This document shows positions 1 through 10,480 of a stretch of 64,000 nucleotides of DNA, one piece after another. A model generated the notes under the pieces. It was not told the DNA's origin. It ran no database searches and saw nothing but the letters and a program-made list of their open reading frames with translations. The stretch's first letter is position 1. The number at the start of each line of letters is the position of its first letter. Source of the DNA: Campylobacter pinnipediorum subsp. pinnipediorum (GTDB lineage: Bacteria > Campylobacterota > Campylobacteria > Campylobacterales > Campylobacteraceae); the NCBI RefSeq assembly GCF_002021925.1, contig NZ_CP012546.1, positions 558,001 through 622,000 of the forward strand, written 5' to 3'. A program made the position numbers and the translations under genes.

Positions 1-2448
<2,448 letters not shown>

Positions 2449-2542
2449 TAAGCATCACTTCCTTGTTAAGGGTAAAACCTTATACAAGAAAAGATTGTTT
2501 GATAAAACAAGCTTTACTCTTAACGATATAATTTAACACAAA

Positions 2543-2587
2543 CAGTGTTAAATAAGAGATTATATTTAAATCTTTTATTTAACACTG
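2543..2587 (+). repeat. perfect hairpin in the 23S-5S spacer
   Basis: CAGTGTTAAATAA at 2543-2555 is the exact reverse complement of TTATTTAACACTG at 2575-2587. The stem can be extended by AGATT pairing with AATCT. It ends at the first base of the 5S call. A second, imperfect stem (GTTAAGGGTAAA near 2465 against TTACTCTTAAC near 2514) lies between it and the 23S. By position these are probably pre-rRNA processing stems for an RNase III-type enzyme; that role is inferred. Confidence 0.7.
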
Positions 2588-2704
2588 CTCGTGGCTATAC
2601 AGACGAGGAAACGCCTTGCTCCATCTCGAACCAAGAAGCTAAGCTCGTCCTGGCTGATGATACTCTCTCTTACTGGGATGTCGGGAAAGTAAGTCGCTGC
2701 GAGC
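2587..2704 (+). rRNA. rrf: 5S ribosomal RNA
   Basis: About 118 bases with the 5S consensus core, including CCATCTCGAACC near 2631, GAAGCTAAGC near 2635-2645 and GGGATGTCGGGAAAGTAAGTC near 2676. The terminal helix is GCTCG at 2587-2591 pairing with CGAGC at 2700-2704, which sets the ends to within a few bases. It follows 23S by about 140 bases as in a normal rrn operon. Confidence 0.93.
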
Positions 2705-2983
2705 TTTGTTTATTCTTTCTTTTTATAAATCCAATTAGTTTCTCTTTATTCATATATCTTTATTTATTGTATATCTTTATTTCTTATTCTGTTTTATTTT
2801 TTTTATTTAATAAATTTAAATGTATTTTTTATTCTTTTATGTTATTGTATGTATGTATGTATGTATTTTAATAAATTTAAACAAGCCTTTTAAAAATACA
2901 AAGAAGAAAGCAAAAGATAAAAGTGCGGCTTGCACTATTATAACATCTCTACAATATTTCTAAAAGGACACGATTAGGTAAGA
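2705..2983. other. T-rich spacer downstream of the rRNA operon
   Basis: The stretch is rich in T on the plus strand, consistent with transcription ending after 5S, but I see no strong GC stem with a T-run that I would call a terminator. A five-unit GTAT tandem repeat lies at 2847-2866. I see no convincing gene here. Confidence 0.5.
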
Positions 2984-4010
2984 TTGTATTTTAATTTTAT
3001 ATATTTATCAATAAACCCGCAATCAGAATATTATCAAGATGAGTTGTTTTTATCTAAATTTATAAAAGCCTTATGCATGCAAGATTTTAGGATTGATTGT
3101 AAAAGCATAAAAGTCTATAAAGAATATAATATTATAAATATTTTTGTCACTGATAATTATAAACATATAACAATAGAAAATAAAATTTACATACAAGACA
3201 AAAAATACAAATACAGTGATATATTGAAAGCATAAAAAAGATTATGGGTTAGAAAATTGAAATAATGTCTATGTTATATATCTAACACTTAAAGGACACG
3301 GAAAACTATCTGATTATAGCAAAGATGATTATAGATTAGTTCAAGACAATAAATATCTACAAACATATAATTTATAATAAAGAAATAACAAATTGGCTTA
3401 ATGATATTAAAAACATAACTGACTTATATGTCTTTATAAAGCATTACAAGAATGCCTTAAACGAGTTGATAAATCCAAAAAAGAAATAAATAATTATAGA
3501 CAATAAGAAAAAGTTATAAACTAGTTAAAGAAATAAATGAAATTTTATCGATGCAAAACATAAAATTATTAATGATTTTATAAATACAATCGTAAAATAA
3601 CTTCAAAAAAGAAGAGTTTGAAAACGCATACAAATAAAAATACAAGAATTAACAAATAAACGTATATATTAACAATTATCAACTATCTATAAAAAAATAA
3701 CTTGAGAACAAAGAACATCGTTTTGAATTTACGCTAGAACTTTATGCTGATAATTCAGCGTATTATGGAATTAGTAAAATAGTTGATTGTAAAAAATTTC
3801 TTTTTTAAGAAACAAAGAAAGAGCTACTAATTGGTTGTTAAATTTAAAATACTTTGATATTAATAAAAAAATAGATGGTGATTTTGCAAAAGAAATATAA
3901 GAAAGTTTAAATTATAAAATAATTGCAGATATAATATATAATTATAAAAAAATGAAAATTAGACGGATGAAGCAAACAAAAACATCTAAAAATTGATAAT
4001 TTAACATTAT
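2984..4010 (+). pseudogene. decayed PD-(D/E)XK nuclease-family gene
   Basis: An 83-codon open stretch (2984-3235) contains IENKI, the E-x-K half of a PD-(D/E)XK active site. After frame shifts and stops, further conserved-looking pieces follow on the same strand: NVYVIYLTLKGHGKLSDYS around 3267-3322, KEITNWLNDIKNI around 3380-3420, and LELYADNSAYYGISK around 3735-3778. The order matches the PDDEXK_4-type nuclease family (matched from memory). At least four interruptions make it non-functional. The start and end are approximate because the 5' end cannot be recognised. Confidence 0.6.
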
Positions 4011-4064
4011 CAAATCAAATACCAAATGCTTATTTAGTATTTGGTATTTCAATAAAAAATTAAA

Positions 4065-4220
4065 TCATTTAAACCCATAACTATCTTTTAGCCTTTTAAG
4101 ATTTTCATTTCTTATATTTCTCGTATCAACTTTATTATCTGAATTATTTTCATAAAAATAAAATATATCAACTATCCAAAGGACAACTATAAAACTAATA
4201 ATAACAAAAAAATATATCAT
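4065..4220 (-). CDS. small single-span membrane protein downstream of flgG
   Basis: A 51-codon frame starts at ATG (4218-4220) five bases after the flgG stop, with AAAAGG as ribosome site about ten bases upstream. Residues 1-22 form one hydrophobic helix (MIYFFVIISFIVVLWIVDIF). The remainder is a polar tail rich in Asn, Asp, Lys and Arg. Its closeness to flgG and its good ribosome site suggest co-transcription with the rod genes. I recognise no family. It could be a flagellar accessory protein or an unrelated small membrane protein. Confidence 0.6.
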   Translation of the reverse strand: MIYFFVIISFIVVLWIVDIFYFYENNSDNKVDTRNIRNENLKRLKDSYGFK

Positions 4221-4225
4221 TTTAT

Positions 4226-5014
4226 CTACCTTTTAAGTCCATTTACGATTTCAAGCATAGAGTCACTTGTTGTAATTGCCTTGGAGTTTGCCTCATAAGC
4301 ACGCTGTCCTGTTATAAGGTCAGTCATCTCCTCAACAAGCTGAACGTTGCTCATCTCAACAAAACCTTGTCTTATTGTTCCAAGCCCGTCAAGTCCAGCA
4401 ATACCTACAACAACATTACCACTAGCACTAGTTTGAAGATAGTTATTGTCTCCCATTGAATGAAGCCCTGCCGGATTTATAAAATTTGCGAGTTCTATTT
4501 GTCCTATCTGATTTGTTTCTTGTTCCCCAGCTTGTAAAACAGATATCGTTCCATCGGTGCCTATTGAAATTTGAGTAGCATTAGCTGGTATTGTGATTTG
4601 TGGTATTAGTTGATATCCATCTGAGTTTACAACAGTTCCATTAGCATCAAGTTTAAAAGCGCCATTTCTAGTATAAGCAGTAGTTCCATCAGGTAGCTGA
4701 ACTTGAAAAAATCCATCACCAGCAATAACCATGTCAAGATTATTCCCTGTCTCTTTAAAATAACCCTGAGAGAAAATTTTATTTATAGCAGTAGGTCTAA
4801 CACCAAGACCAACCTCTATGCCAGTAGGACTTGTTGTTGTCTGGCTTGTAGCTGTTCCAGCATATTCCATAGTTTGATACATCAAATCAGCAAATTCGGC
4901 TCTGTTTTTCTTGTATCCGTAAGTATTAACATTTGCGATGTTATGCGAAGTAACATCTATTTGAGTTTGCTGAGCTATCATTCCTGTAGCTGCAGTATAA
5001 AGAGATCTCATCAT
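4226..5014 (-). CDS. flgG: flagellar distal rod protein FlgG
   Basis: At 262 residues it has the normal FlgG length. The N-terminus carries the axial-protein motif (SLYTAATGMIAQQTQIDVTS, then HNIANVNTYGYKK), and the C-terminus carries the paired helix ending in QRAYEANSKAITTSDSMLEI. These heptad-containing ends coil together in all rod and hook subunits. FlgG builds the distal rod that crosses the peptidoglycan and is secreted through the flagellar type III system without a cleaved signal. It lies 19 bases after flgF, so the two are probably one transcript from the sigma-54 promoter upstream of flgF. Confidence 0.97.
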   Translation of the reverse strand: MMRSLYTAATGMIAQQTQIDVTSHNIANVNTYGYKKNRAEFADLMYQTMEYAGTATSQTTTSPTGIEVGLGVRPTAINKIFSQGYFKETGNNLDMVIAGDGFFQVQLPDGTTAYTRNGAFKLDANGTVVNSDGYQLIPQITIPANATQISIGTDGTISVLQAGEQETNQIGQIELANFINPAGLHSMGDNNYLQTSASGNVVVGIAGLDGLGTIRQGFVEMSNVQLVEEMTDLITGQRAYEANSKAITTSDSMLEIVNGLKR

Positions 5015-5033
5015 AGTTTTATCCTTTTGTTAT

Positions 5034-5840
5034 TTAAGCTTTTACTGCACCAAGTTTTGTGACAGCATCTTGATTCAGATCGTTCATATGGGTATTCATA
5101 ACCTTTTGATACATATCAACCATTCTTTGAGTTTCTATAAGCCCTACCATCTCTGTGACTGGATTTACATTCGACATCTGAGTATATCCTTGCAAGAGAC
5201 TACCGGTATCATCTGCGTCTCTTAACTCATCTAAATTTTTCAGTTCAAACAAATTAGCCCCAATTTTTTCTAAGTTTCTAATCTCTTTTGGTTGTGCGAT
5301 AAAAAACTTAGCAAAAGCCTTATTGTTTGAGTATAAATTTCCATTTTTATCAGATGTTATGTGTGTCCCCTGAGGTGTTTGAATACCTCTTTCATTTTGT
5401 TCTTGATAGTTACTAGGTAAAACACGAAAACCATCTTTATTTACTATAAAACCCTCGCTATCTAGTGTAAAGGCTCCATTTTTTGTCAATTTAGCACCAT
5501 TTGGAGTTTGAACTAAAAAAAACAAATCCTCTCTTTTTAAAGCAAAATCTAATGTATTTAGGCTATGTTTTAATCCACCAGCGCTAAAATCAGTATATTG
5601 TTCACTCACCTGAGGAACTCTATCAATAGTGCGGTTTAGATATTTTGCACCATCTCTTGTATGATTTTTTAGTGGTAATTCATCTTGAGTTTGTTTAAAA
5701 ATTCTTTCAAAATCACCTATAACAACATCATCTCTTTTAAAGCCTATTGTATTTACATTTGCTAGATTATTTGATATTACATTTAATCTATTAAATTGTG
5801 CAACCATCGCTCCGGTTGCTTGATAATAACCATTTTGCAT
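5034..5840 (-). CDS. flgF: flagellar proximal rod protein FlgF (FlgG2-type)
   Basis: This 268-residue axial protein has the rod-protein N-terminus (GYYQATGAMVAQFNRLNVIS followed by NNLANVNTIGFKRDD) and the C-terminal motif MSNVNPVTEMVGLIETQRM. It is clearly paralogous to the downstream FlgG but diverges in the middle. In Campylobacter this gene is often named flgG2, and FlgF fits its role as a rod subunit. A sigma-54 type promoter is visible about 30-50 bases upstream of the start. Confidence 0.9.
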   Translation of the reverse strand: MQNGYYQATGAMVAQFNRLNVISNNLANVNTIGFKRDDVVIGDFERIFKQTQDELPLKNHTRDGAKYLNRTIDRVPQVSEQYTDFSAGGLKHSLNTLDFALKREDLFFLVQTPNGAKLTKNGAFTLDSEGFIVNKDGFRVLPSNYQEQNERGIQTPQGTHITSDKNGNLYSNNKAFAKFFIAQPKEIRNLEKIGANLFELKNLDELRDADDTGSLLQGYTQMSNVNPVTEMVGLIETQRMVDMYQKVMNTHMNDLNQDAVTKLGAVKA

Positions 5841-5879
5841 ATTTGTCCTAAATCCAAAATAATATTTAAAAATTAGCTA

Positions 5880-5896
5880 AAGCAAATAGCGTTCCA
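5880..5896 (-). promoter_or_regulatory. sigma-54 (RpoN) promoter for flgF-flgG
   Basis: Read on the minus strand, TGGAAC, five bases, then TTGCTT gives GG and GC exactly 10 bases apart, the -24/-12 spacing of sigma-54 promoters. The predicted start is near 5870, giving a leader of about 30 bases to the flgF ATG at 5840. RpoN control of rod and hook genes is established in Campylobacter. Confidence 0.85.
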
Positions 5897-5930
5897 CATT
5901 TAAATTTATATATTTTTAATAAAATTTCGG

Positions 5931-5936
5931 TATAAT
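5931..5936 (+). promoter_or_regulatory. -10 element of the rpoD promoter
   Basis: TATAAT at 5931-5936 is preceded by a T/A-rich stretch with no clear -35, the usual look of Campylobacter housekeeping promoters. It lies about 60 bases before the rpoD ATG, which has AGAAAGGAATT as its ribosome site. Confidence 0.6.
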
Positions 5937-5999
5937 CCATAACTTTTTATCATATTAAATTAATGATATTCAACCAGTGAAATACTAGAAAGGAATTTA

Positions 6000-7865
6000 A
6001 TGAGTTCTGCAAAAGAGGCATTTTCACAAATAGAAGAGCTTTTTGCCGAAAACGCAAAAGGTTTTATAACTTATGAAAAACTTGTAAAATTATTTGACAA
6101 AGCACCAACAGCTACTATAGTTAAGAAAATAGAAGCTTTAATGAACAAAAATAAAACTCAACTTTTAACTGCAGCTGAAGTTGCTAAAATGAAAAATTTA
6201 GCAGATGCTAAAAAGAGAAAAAAAGAGGCTGAAGAAGCCCAAGAAGAAAATATAGATGATGATTTTGATCTAGCTAATGAGTCAGACTATCTTGAATGGT
6301 CAAGATCTGATAGCCCTGTAAGAATGTATCTTAGAGAGATGGGTCAAATATCTCTTTTAACCAAAGATGAAGAGATAGAAATAAGCAAAAAGATAGAACT
6401 TGGAGAAGATATTATTATAGATGCTTTTTGTTCTGTCCCGTTTTTGATTGATTTTATACTTGATTATAAAGAGCCACTTATAAATAGAGAACGTCGCGTA
6501 AAAGAGTTATTTAAAAGCTTTGAAGAAGATAGTGATAGTGATAATGACAACGATGAAGATAGCGATGATGATTCGAGTGATTTATATGATAACAATAGCG
6601 AAACTCCGGCATCTAAAAAAGTTGCAAAAAACGACAAAAGAGCATTAAAAGTAATAGAAAGCTTTAAGGCATTAGAAAAAGCAAAAAAAGAGTGGTTAAA
6701 AACTGCAAATAAACAAGGTGAAATAGACAAAGATGATATATTTGCAAATATAAATATAGCTTTTAAAAAGAAAATTTTAAAAGATAAACTTATGGACTTA
6801 GGTCCAACAAGCAAACTTATAAGCGAAATAGTAAAATCAATGGAAACTGCTCTAAAAAGCGATGACGAATTTGATAGAGAGCTTAAACGTTTAGAATATC
6901 GTCTTCCTATGTTTAGCGATGAGCTTAAGAAAAATCACAAAGGAATTTTAAAAGATATCCTAAAACTAAGCAAAGATGACATAATAGCAAGAGTTCCTGA
7001 AGCTACTATGGTTTCTGCTTATGTTGAAATCAAAAAACTTTTCCAAACAAAAGAAGCCAGCAAACAAGGGTTTAACCTAGAGCCAGCAAAATTAAAATCA
7101 GTCTTAGAGCAAATAAAGCGTGGTAAAAAGATATCTGATGAAGCAAAAACGAGAATGGCCAAATCAAACTTAAGACTTGTTGTAAGTATTGCAAAAAGAT
7201 ATACAAATCGTGGATTGCCATTTTTGGATTTAATCCAAGAGGGAAATATAGGTCTTATGAAAGCTGTTGATAAGTTTGAATATAGAAAAGGTTATAAGTT
7301 TTCAACATACGCAACTTGGTGGATAAGACAGGCTATAAGTAGAGCAATAGCCGATCAAGCAAGAACAATAAGAATACCTATCCACATGATAGAAACTATA
7401 AATCGTATAAATAAAATTAACAGAAAATACCTACAAGAAGAAGGCAAAGAACCTGATGTAAGCGTTATCGCAAAAGAGGTAGGACTTAGTGTAGATAAAG
7501 TGAAACAAGTTATAAAAATAACAAAAGAGCCTATCAGTCTTGAGGCGCCTATTGCAAATGAAGATGATGGCAAATTTGGAGATTTTGTTGAAGATAAAAA
7601 CTCATTAAGCCCAATGGAACATATCCTTAAAAATGACCTTAGAGAACAAATAGATGATGTTTTATCTCAACTTAACGATAGAGAAAAAGCTGTTATTTGT
7701 ATGAGATTTGGACTTTTAGATGATGAAAGCGATAGAACACTTGAAGAGATAGGAAAAGCCTTAAATGTAACAAGAGAGAGAGTTCGCCAAATAGAAAGCT
7801 CAGCTATAAAAAAACTAAAACATCCTAAAGTTGGAAGAAAACTCAAAAACTATATAGAGGGTTAA
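6000..7865 (+). CDS. rpoD: RNA polymerase sigma factor RpoD (sigma-70)
   Basis: This 621-residue protein is the housekeeping sigma factor. Region 1.2 is seen at about residues 100-125 ([16 protein letters not shown]). An acidic run of Asp/Ser follows at about 175-200 in the non-conserved region. Regions 2.1-2.4 span about 385-465 ([28 protein letters not shown]). Region 4.2, a helix-turn-helix, is at about 578-610 ([20 protein letters not shown]). It binds core polymerase and recognises -10 and -35 promoter elements. It is monocistronic apart from rnpB immediately downstream. Confidence 0.98.
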   Translation: MSSAKEAFSQIEELFAENAKGFITYEKLVKLFDKAPTATIVKKIEALMNKNKTQLLTAAEVAKMKNLADAKKRKKEAEEAQEENIDDDFDLANESDYLEWSRSDSPVRMYLREMGQISLLTKDEEIEISKKIELGEDIIIDAFCSVPFLIDFILDYKEPLINRERRVKELFKSFEEDSDSDNDNDEDSDDDSSDLYDNNSETPASKKVAKNDKRALKVIESFKALEKAKKEWLKTANKQGEIDKDDIFANINIAFKKKILKDKLMDLGPTSKLISEIVKSMETALKSDDEFDRELKRLEYRLPMFSDELKKNHKGILKDILKLSKDDIIARVPEATMVSAYVEIKKLFQTKEASKQGFNLEPAKLKSVLEQIKRGKKISDEAKTRMAKSNLRLVVSIAKRYTNRGLPFLDLIQEGNIGLMKAVDKFEYRKGYKFSTYATWWIRQAISRAIADQARTIRIPIHMIETINRINKINRKYLQEEGKEPDVSVIAKEVGLSVDKVKQVIKITKEPISLEAPIANEDDGKFGDFVEDKNSLSPMEHILKNDLREQIDDVLSQLNDREKAVICMRFGLLDDESDRTLEEIGKALNVTRERVRQIESSAIKKLKHPKVGRKLKNYIEG

Positions 7866-7891
7866 AAAGTATTTTTTTAAGTTTTTTTAGT

Positions 7892-7897
7892 TACAAT
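7892..7897 (+). promoter_or_regulatory. candidate -10 element for rnpB
   Basis: TACAAT at 7892-7897 follows a T-rich stretch after the rpoD stop and lies about five bases before the RNase P RNA 5' helix. Position and sequence fit a -10 box. No clear -35 is visible. Confidence 0.45.
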
Positions 7898-7901
7898 TAC
7901 A

Positions 7902-8219
7902 AAAAGCACAGTAAGTGGTCGCTTGAAAAAGAGGAAAGTCCGAGCTACAATAAGACAGAGTTCCATCTAACGGATGGCTAGGGTGACCTAAGGGAAAGTG
8001 TAACAGAAAGCAAACTACCTTATTTCAAAGGTAAAGGTGAAACGGTGGGGTAAGAGCCCACCAGCACTCTTGGAAACTAGAGTGGCTAGATAAACCCAAC
8101 TCGTAGTAAGAATGGGCGGTTTTAGTCTTATAATTAAACCATTCGCTAAAATTTGTATGTAAATGCAAATTTAGATAAATGACCACTCACGACAGAACTC
8201 GGCTTATCGCTGTGCTTTT
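7902..8219 (+). ncRNA. rnpB: RNase P RNA (bacterial type A)
   Basis: This is the catalytic RNA of ribonuclease P, which trims tRNA 5' leaders. The conserved core is visible: GAGGAAAGTCCGAGCT near 7931, ACAGAAAGCAAACTACC near 8004, GGTGAAACGGTGGGGTAAGAGCCCACC near 8036, and GACAGAACTCGGCTTAT near 8191. The ends pair as helix P1 (AAAAGCACAG with CTGTGCTTTT), which sets the boundaries. The trailing T-run after P1 probably forms the terminator. Confidence 0.96.
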
Positions 8220-8247
8220 TACAAATAATATCTTGGTGTAAATTTCA

Positions 8248-8721
8248 ATGAAAATCATATTGGCTCCAAATAATTTTTTAGATGACTATGTTTTGGGAAC
8301 TGAGCTATCAAAAAATGCAAATATATCATCCAATGCATATCTTTTTTGGAAAAATACAATATCCGCAAAATTTCAAAACTCAAGAACTGTATTTATAAAT
8401 AAAAAAACCATACCAAGCAAATTTAACCAAGCATTAAAACAATGCACAGAGCTAAATGGACTTGTTTTAAGCAATGCATTTTGCTCTTTTACAGGGATAT
8501 CAAATTCACATCTAGTAAAATCAAATAAATCAAAATTTTATGATTTAGTTGAAATAAAAGAAATTTCTGGAATTAAATTTGTAAATTTAAAGAAATTTTA
8601 TGATGATTTAAGTCTTGATTATAATTTAAATCTATATATAGAAAAATGCAAATTTTTTTCTCCAACGCCTTTTGAAAAAAAAATAAAACTTACAGACACA
8701 CTATGTCTAGGGTATTATTAA
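8248..8721 (+). CDS. hypothetical protein of 157 residues
   Basis: I do not recognise a family. The frame starts at an ATG about 29 bases after rnpB and has no strong ribosome site. The product is Lys/Asn/Phe-rich with no signal peptide or membrane segment, and its composition and codon use resemble the neighbours. A run near residues 80-95 (LNGLVLSNAFCSFTGISNS) is the only moderately hydrophobic part. The length of the open frame and its location in a collinear gene run support a real gene. Confidence 0.6.
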   Translation: MKIILAPNNFLDDYVLGTELSKNANISSNAYLFWKNTISAKFQNSRTVFINKKTIPSKFNQALKQCTELNGLVLSNAFCSFTGISNSHLVKSNKSKFYDLVEIKEISGIKFVNLKKFYDDLSLDYNLNLYIEKCKFFSPTPFEKKIKLTDTLCLGYY

Positions 8722-8793
8722 TTACAATTTTTATCTTAATATCAGCAAAAATAAACTATCATCACAAGATAAAATTATACTATAGGATAAAGA

Positions 8794-9405
8794 ATGGAAA
8801 ACATCATATCATACATAGTTGCTTATTTGCTTGGTGCTATACCTTTTGGGCTTTTATTTTGCAAAATTTTTGCAAATACTGACATAACAAAGCAAGGAAG
8901 TTGTAGTATAGGCGCAACAAATGTCCTAAGAGTTATTAAAACAACAAACCCGAAATTAGCAAAAAAATTAGCCATTTTAACAATATGCTTTGATGCTCTT
9001 AAAGGGCTATTGCCAATCTTTGTAGCAAAATTATATGGAATAAATGATAATACTCTTTGGGCTATGGCTGTGCTTGCTGTTATTGGACATTGTTTTTCTC
9101 CATTTTTAAAATTTGAAGGAGGAAAAGGCGTTGCTACCGGTGCTGGAGTATTATCATTTTTTCTTCCGTTTGAACTTTTGATAGCATTATTTGTTTGGTT
9201 TATAGTAGGGAAGGTTCTAAAAATAAGCTCACTTGCTTCAATACTAGCACTAATAGCTTTTATCACTTCTAGTTTTATAATTCATCCAATTATCGAGCCT
9301 ATAAATACACATGTGCCAATATTAATTATTGCTTACATAATAATTTATAAGCATATCCCAAACATAAAAAGAATAATTTTAAAAGAAGAAGCAAAGGTAA
9401 TATGA
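8794..9405 (+). CDS. plsY: glycerol-3-phosphate acyltransferase PlsY
   Basis: This inner-membrane enzyme transfers an acyl group from acyl-phosphate to glycerol-3-phosphate, the first step of phospholipid synthesis. The 203-residue product has five to six hydrophobic segments and the PlsY motifs AYLLGAIPFGLL near the N-terminus, GSCSIGATNVLR at about 36-47 and FEGGKGVATGAG at about 109-120. It overlaps the next gene by four bases, showing translational coupling. Confidence 0.96.
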   Translation: MENIISYIVAYLLGAIPFGLLFCKIFANTDITKQGSCSIGATNVLRVIKTTNPKLAKKLAILTICFDALKGLLPIFVAKLYGINDNTLWAMAVLAVIGHCFSPFLKFEGGKGVATGAGVLSFFLPFELLIALFVWFIVGKVLKISSLASILALIAFITSSFIIHPIIEPINTHVPILIIAYIIIYKHIPNIKRIILKEEAKVI

Positions 9406-9728
9406 AACAAACGCTAACAACTTATATAAAAGATTTTGAGTTTAAAACTATAATAGGAATGTGCGATTTTGAAAGAGTAACACCACAAAAAATAAAAATA
9501 AACGTAGAGTATCAATCAAATGATTTTATTGATTATGTAGAAGTTATTAATTTTATAAAATATACCTATGATGACTATAAATTTGAAAAACTTGAAGACT
9601 CTCTTAAAATAATTTCAGAAAAATTAAAAGAAAATTTTGAAAATTTAACATCAATTAAAATAGAAATTTTCAAACTAGAAATCATAAAAAATGCAATAGT
9701 TGGAGCAAAGATAGAGGTTGTTTATTAA
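9402..9728 (+). CDS. folB: dihydroneopterin aldolase-like protein FolB
   Basis: The 108-residue product begins with LTTYIKDFEFKTIIGMCDFE and continues with TPQKIKINVEY, resembling the FolB pattern of an N-terminal 'I.d..i...iGv...ER..pQ.v.vdv' strand. FolB converts dihydroneopterin in folate synthesis. The family is short (about 110-120 residues), so length fits. Conservation is weak by eye, hence moderate confidence. It is translationally coupled to plsY by a four-base overlap. Confidence 0.75.
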   Translation: MKQTLTTYIKDFEFKTIIGMCDFERVTPQKIKINVEYQSNDFIDYVEVINFIKYTYDDYKFEKLEDSLKIISEKLKENFENLTSIKIEIFKLEIIKNAIVGAKIEVVY

Positions 9729-9745
9729 TTTTTTTTTAAACTATC

Positions 9746-9774
9746 TTGAAAATTTGCTTAATTTATGATACAAT
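9746..9774 (+). promoter_or_regulatory. promoter of the CosR/HsrA-like regulator operon
   Basis: TTGAAA at 9746-9751 and TACAAT at 9769-9774 are separated by 17 bases, with TGA directly before the -10 (extended -10). The predicted start is near 9781, about 28 bases before the ATG at 9809. Confidence 0.7.
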
Positions 9775-9808
9775 TTCCTCCAAAATTATAATATACAAGG
9801 AATCAATA

Positions 9809-10480
9809 ATGAGAATATTGGTAGTAGAAGATGAAATAACACTTAATAGAACTATTGTAGAAGGTCTTGGAGAGTTTGGATACCAAACAGATAGCTCTGA
9901 AAACTTCAAAGATGCAGAGTATTATATTGGTATAAGAAACTATGATTTAGTTTTGACCGATTGGATGCTTCCTGATGGAGATGGTATTGATTTAATACAT
10001 GTCATAAAGCAGAAATCACCAAGAACTTCAGTAGTTGTTTTGTCAGCAAAAGATGATAAAGAAAGTGAGATAAAAGCTCTTAAAGCTGGTGCTGATGATT
10101 ATATAAGAAAGCCATTTGATTTTGATGTTTTGGTTGCTAGACTAGAGGCTAGACTTAGATTTGGCGGAACAAATATCATCAAAATAGATGATTTAATAAT
10201 CAATCCTGATGAAGAAAAAATAACATATCTTGGCAAAGACATAGAGCTAAAAGGTAAGCCTTTTGAAGTTTTAACTCATTTGGCTCGCCATTCAGATCAG
10301 ATAGTAAGTAAAGAGCAACTACTAGACGCTATATGGGAAGAGCCTGAGCTTGTTACTCCGAACGTAATAGAAGTAGCAATAAATCAAATTCGTCAAAAAA
10401 TGGACAAACCTTTAAATATTTCAACAATTGAAACCGTTAGAAGACGCGGATATAGATTTTGTTTTCCGAAAAAAGCTTAA
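9809..10480 (+). CDS. cosR: OmpR-type response regulator CosR/HsrA family
   Basis: This 223-residue protein has a receiver domain (1-120) and a winged-helix DNA-binding domain (about 125-220, ending in ETVRRRGYRF). The C-terminal half, including KGKPFEVLTHLARHSDQIVS, is typical of the essential regulator CosR of Campylobacter and HsrA of Helicobacter, which govern oxidative stress and essential genes. The start is ATG 9809, with AAGGAA eight bases upstream, rather than the longer upstream frame. By my count an Asp sits at position 51 in LTDWMLPDGDG, with VLSAKDD and IRKPFDF downstream, so this copy looks phosphorylatable. A histidine kinase gene overlaps its end. Confidence 0.9.
   Translation: MRILVVEDEITLNRTIVEGLGEFGYQTDSSENFKDAEYYIGIRNYDLVLTDWMLPDGDGIDLIHVIKQKSPRTSVVVLSAKDDKESEIKALKAGADDYIRKPFDFDVLVARLEARLRFGGTNIIKIDDLIINPDEEKITYLGKDIELKGKPFEVLTHLARHSDQIVSKEQLLDAIWEEPELVTPNVIEVAINQIRQKMDKPLNISTIETVRRRGYRFCFPKKA

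Noticed and set aside
2847-2866. Five GTAT units as a possible phase-variable repeat
   Set aside because: It lies in non-coding spacer with no gene or promoter that length change would switch.
2545-2871. 108-codon plus-strand frame over the 5S rRNA
   Set aside because: It overlaps the 5S gene and then runs through T-rich spacer giving Phe/Leu/Tyr-rich nonsense.
4703-5062. 119-codon plus-strand frame opposite flgG
   Set aside because: It is antisense to a clearly conserved flagellar gene and has shadow-like Ser/Cys/Ile-rich composition.
8823-9266. 147-codon minus-strand frame opposite plsY
   Set aside because: It is a mirror of the conserved plsY coding sequence without its own start signals.
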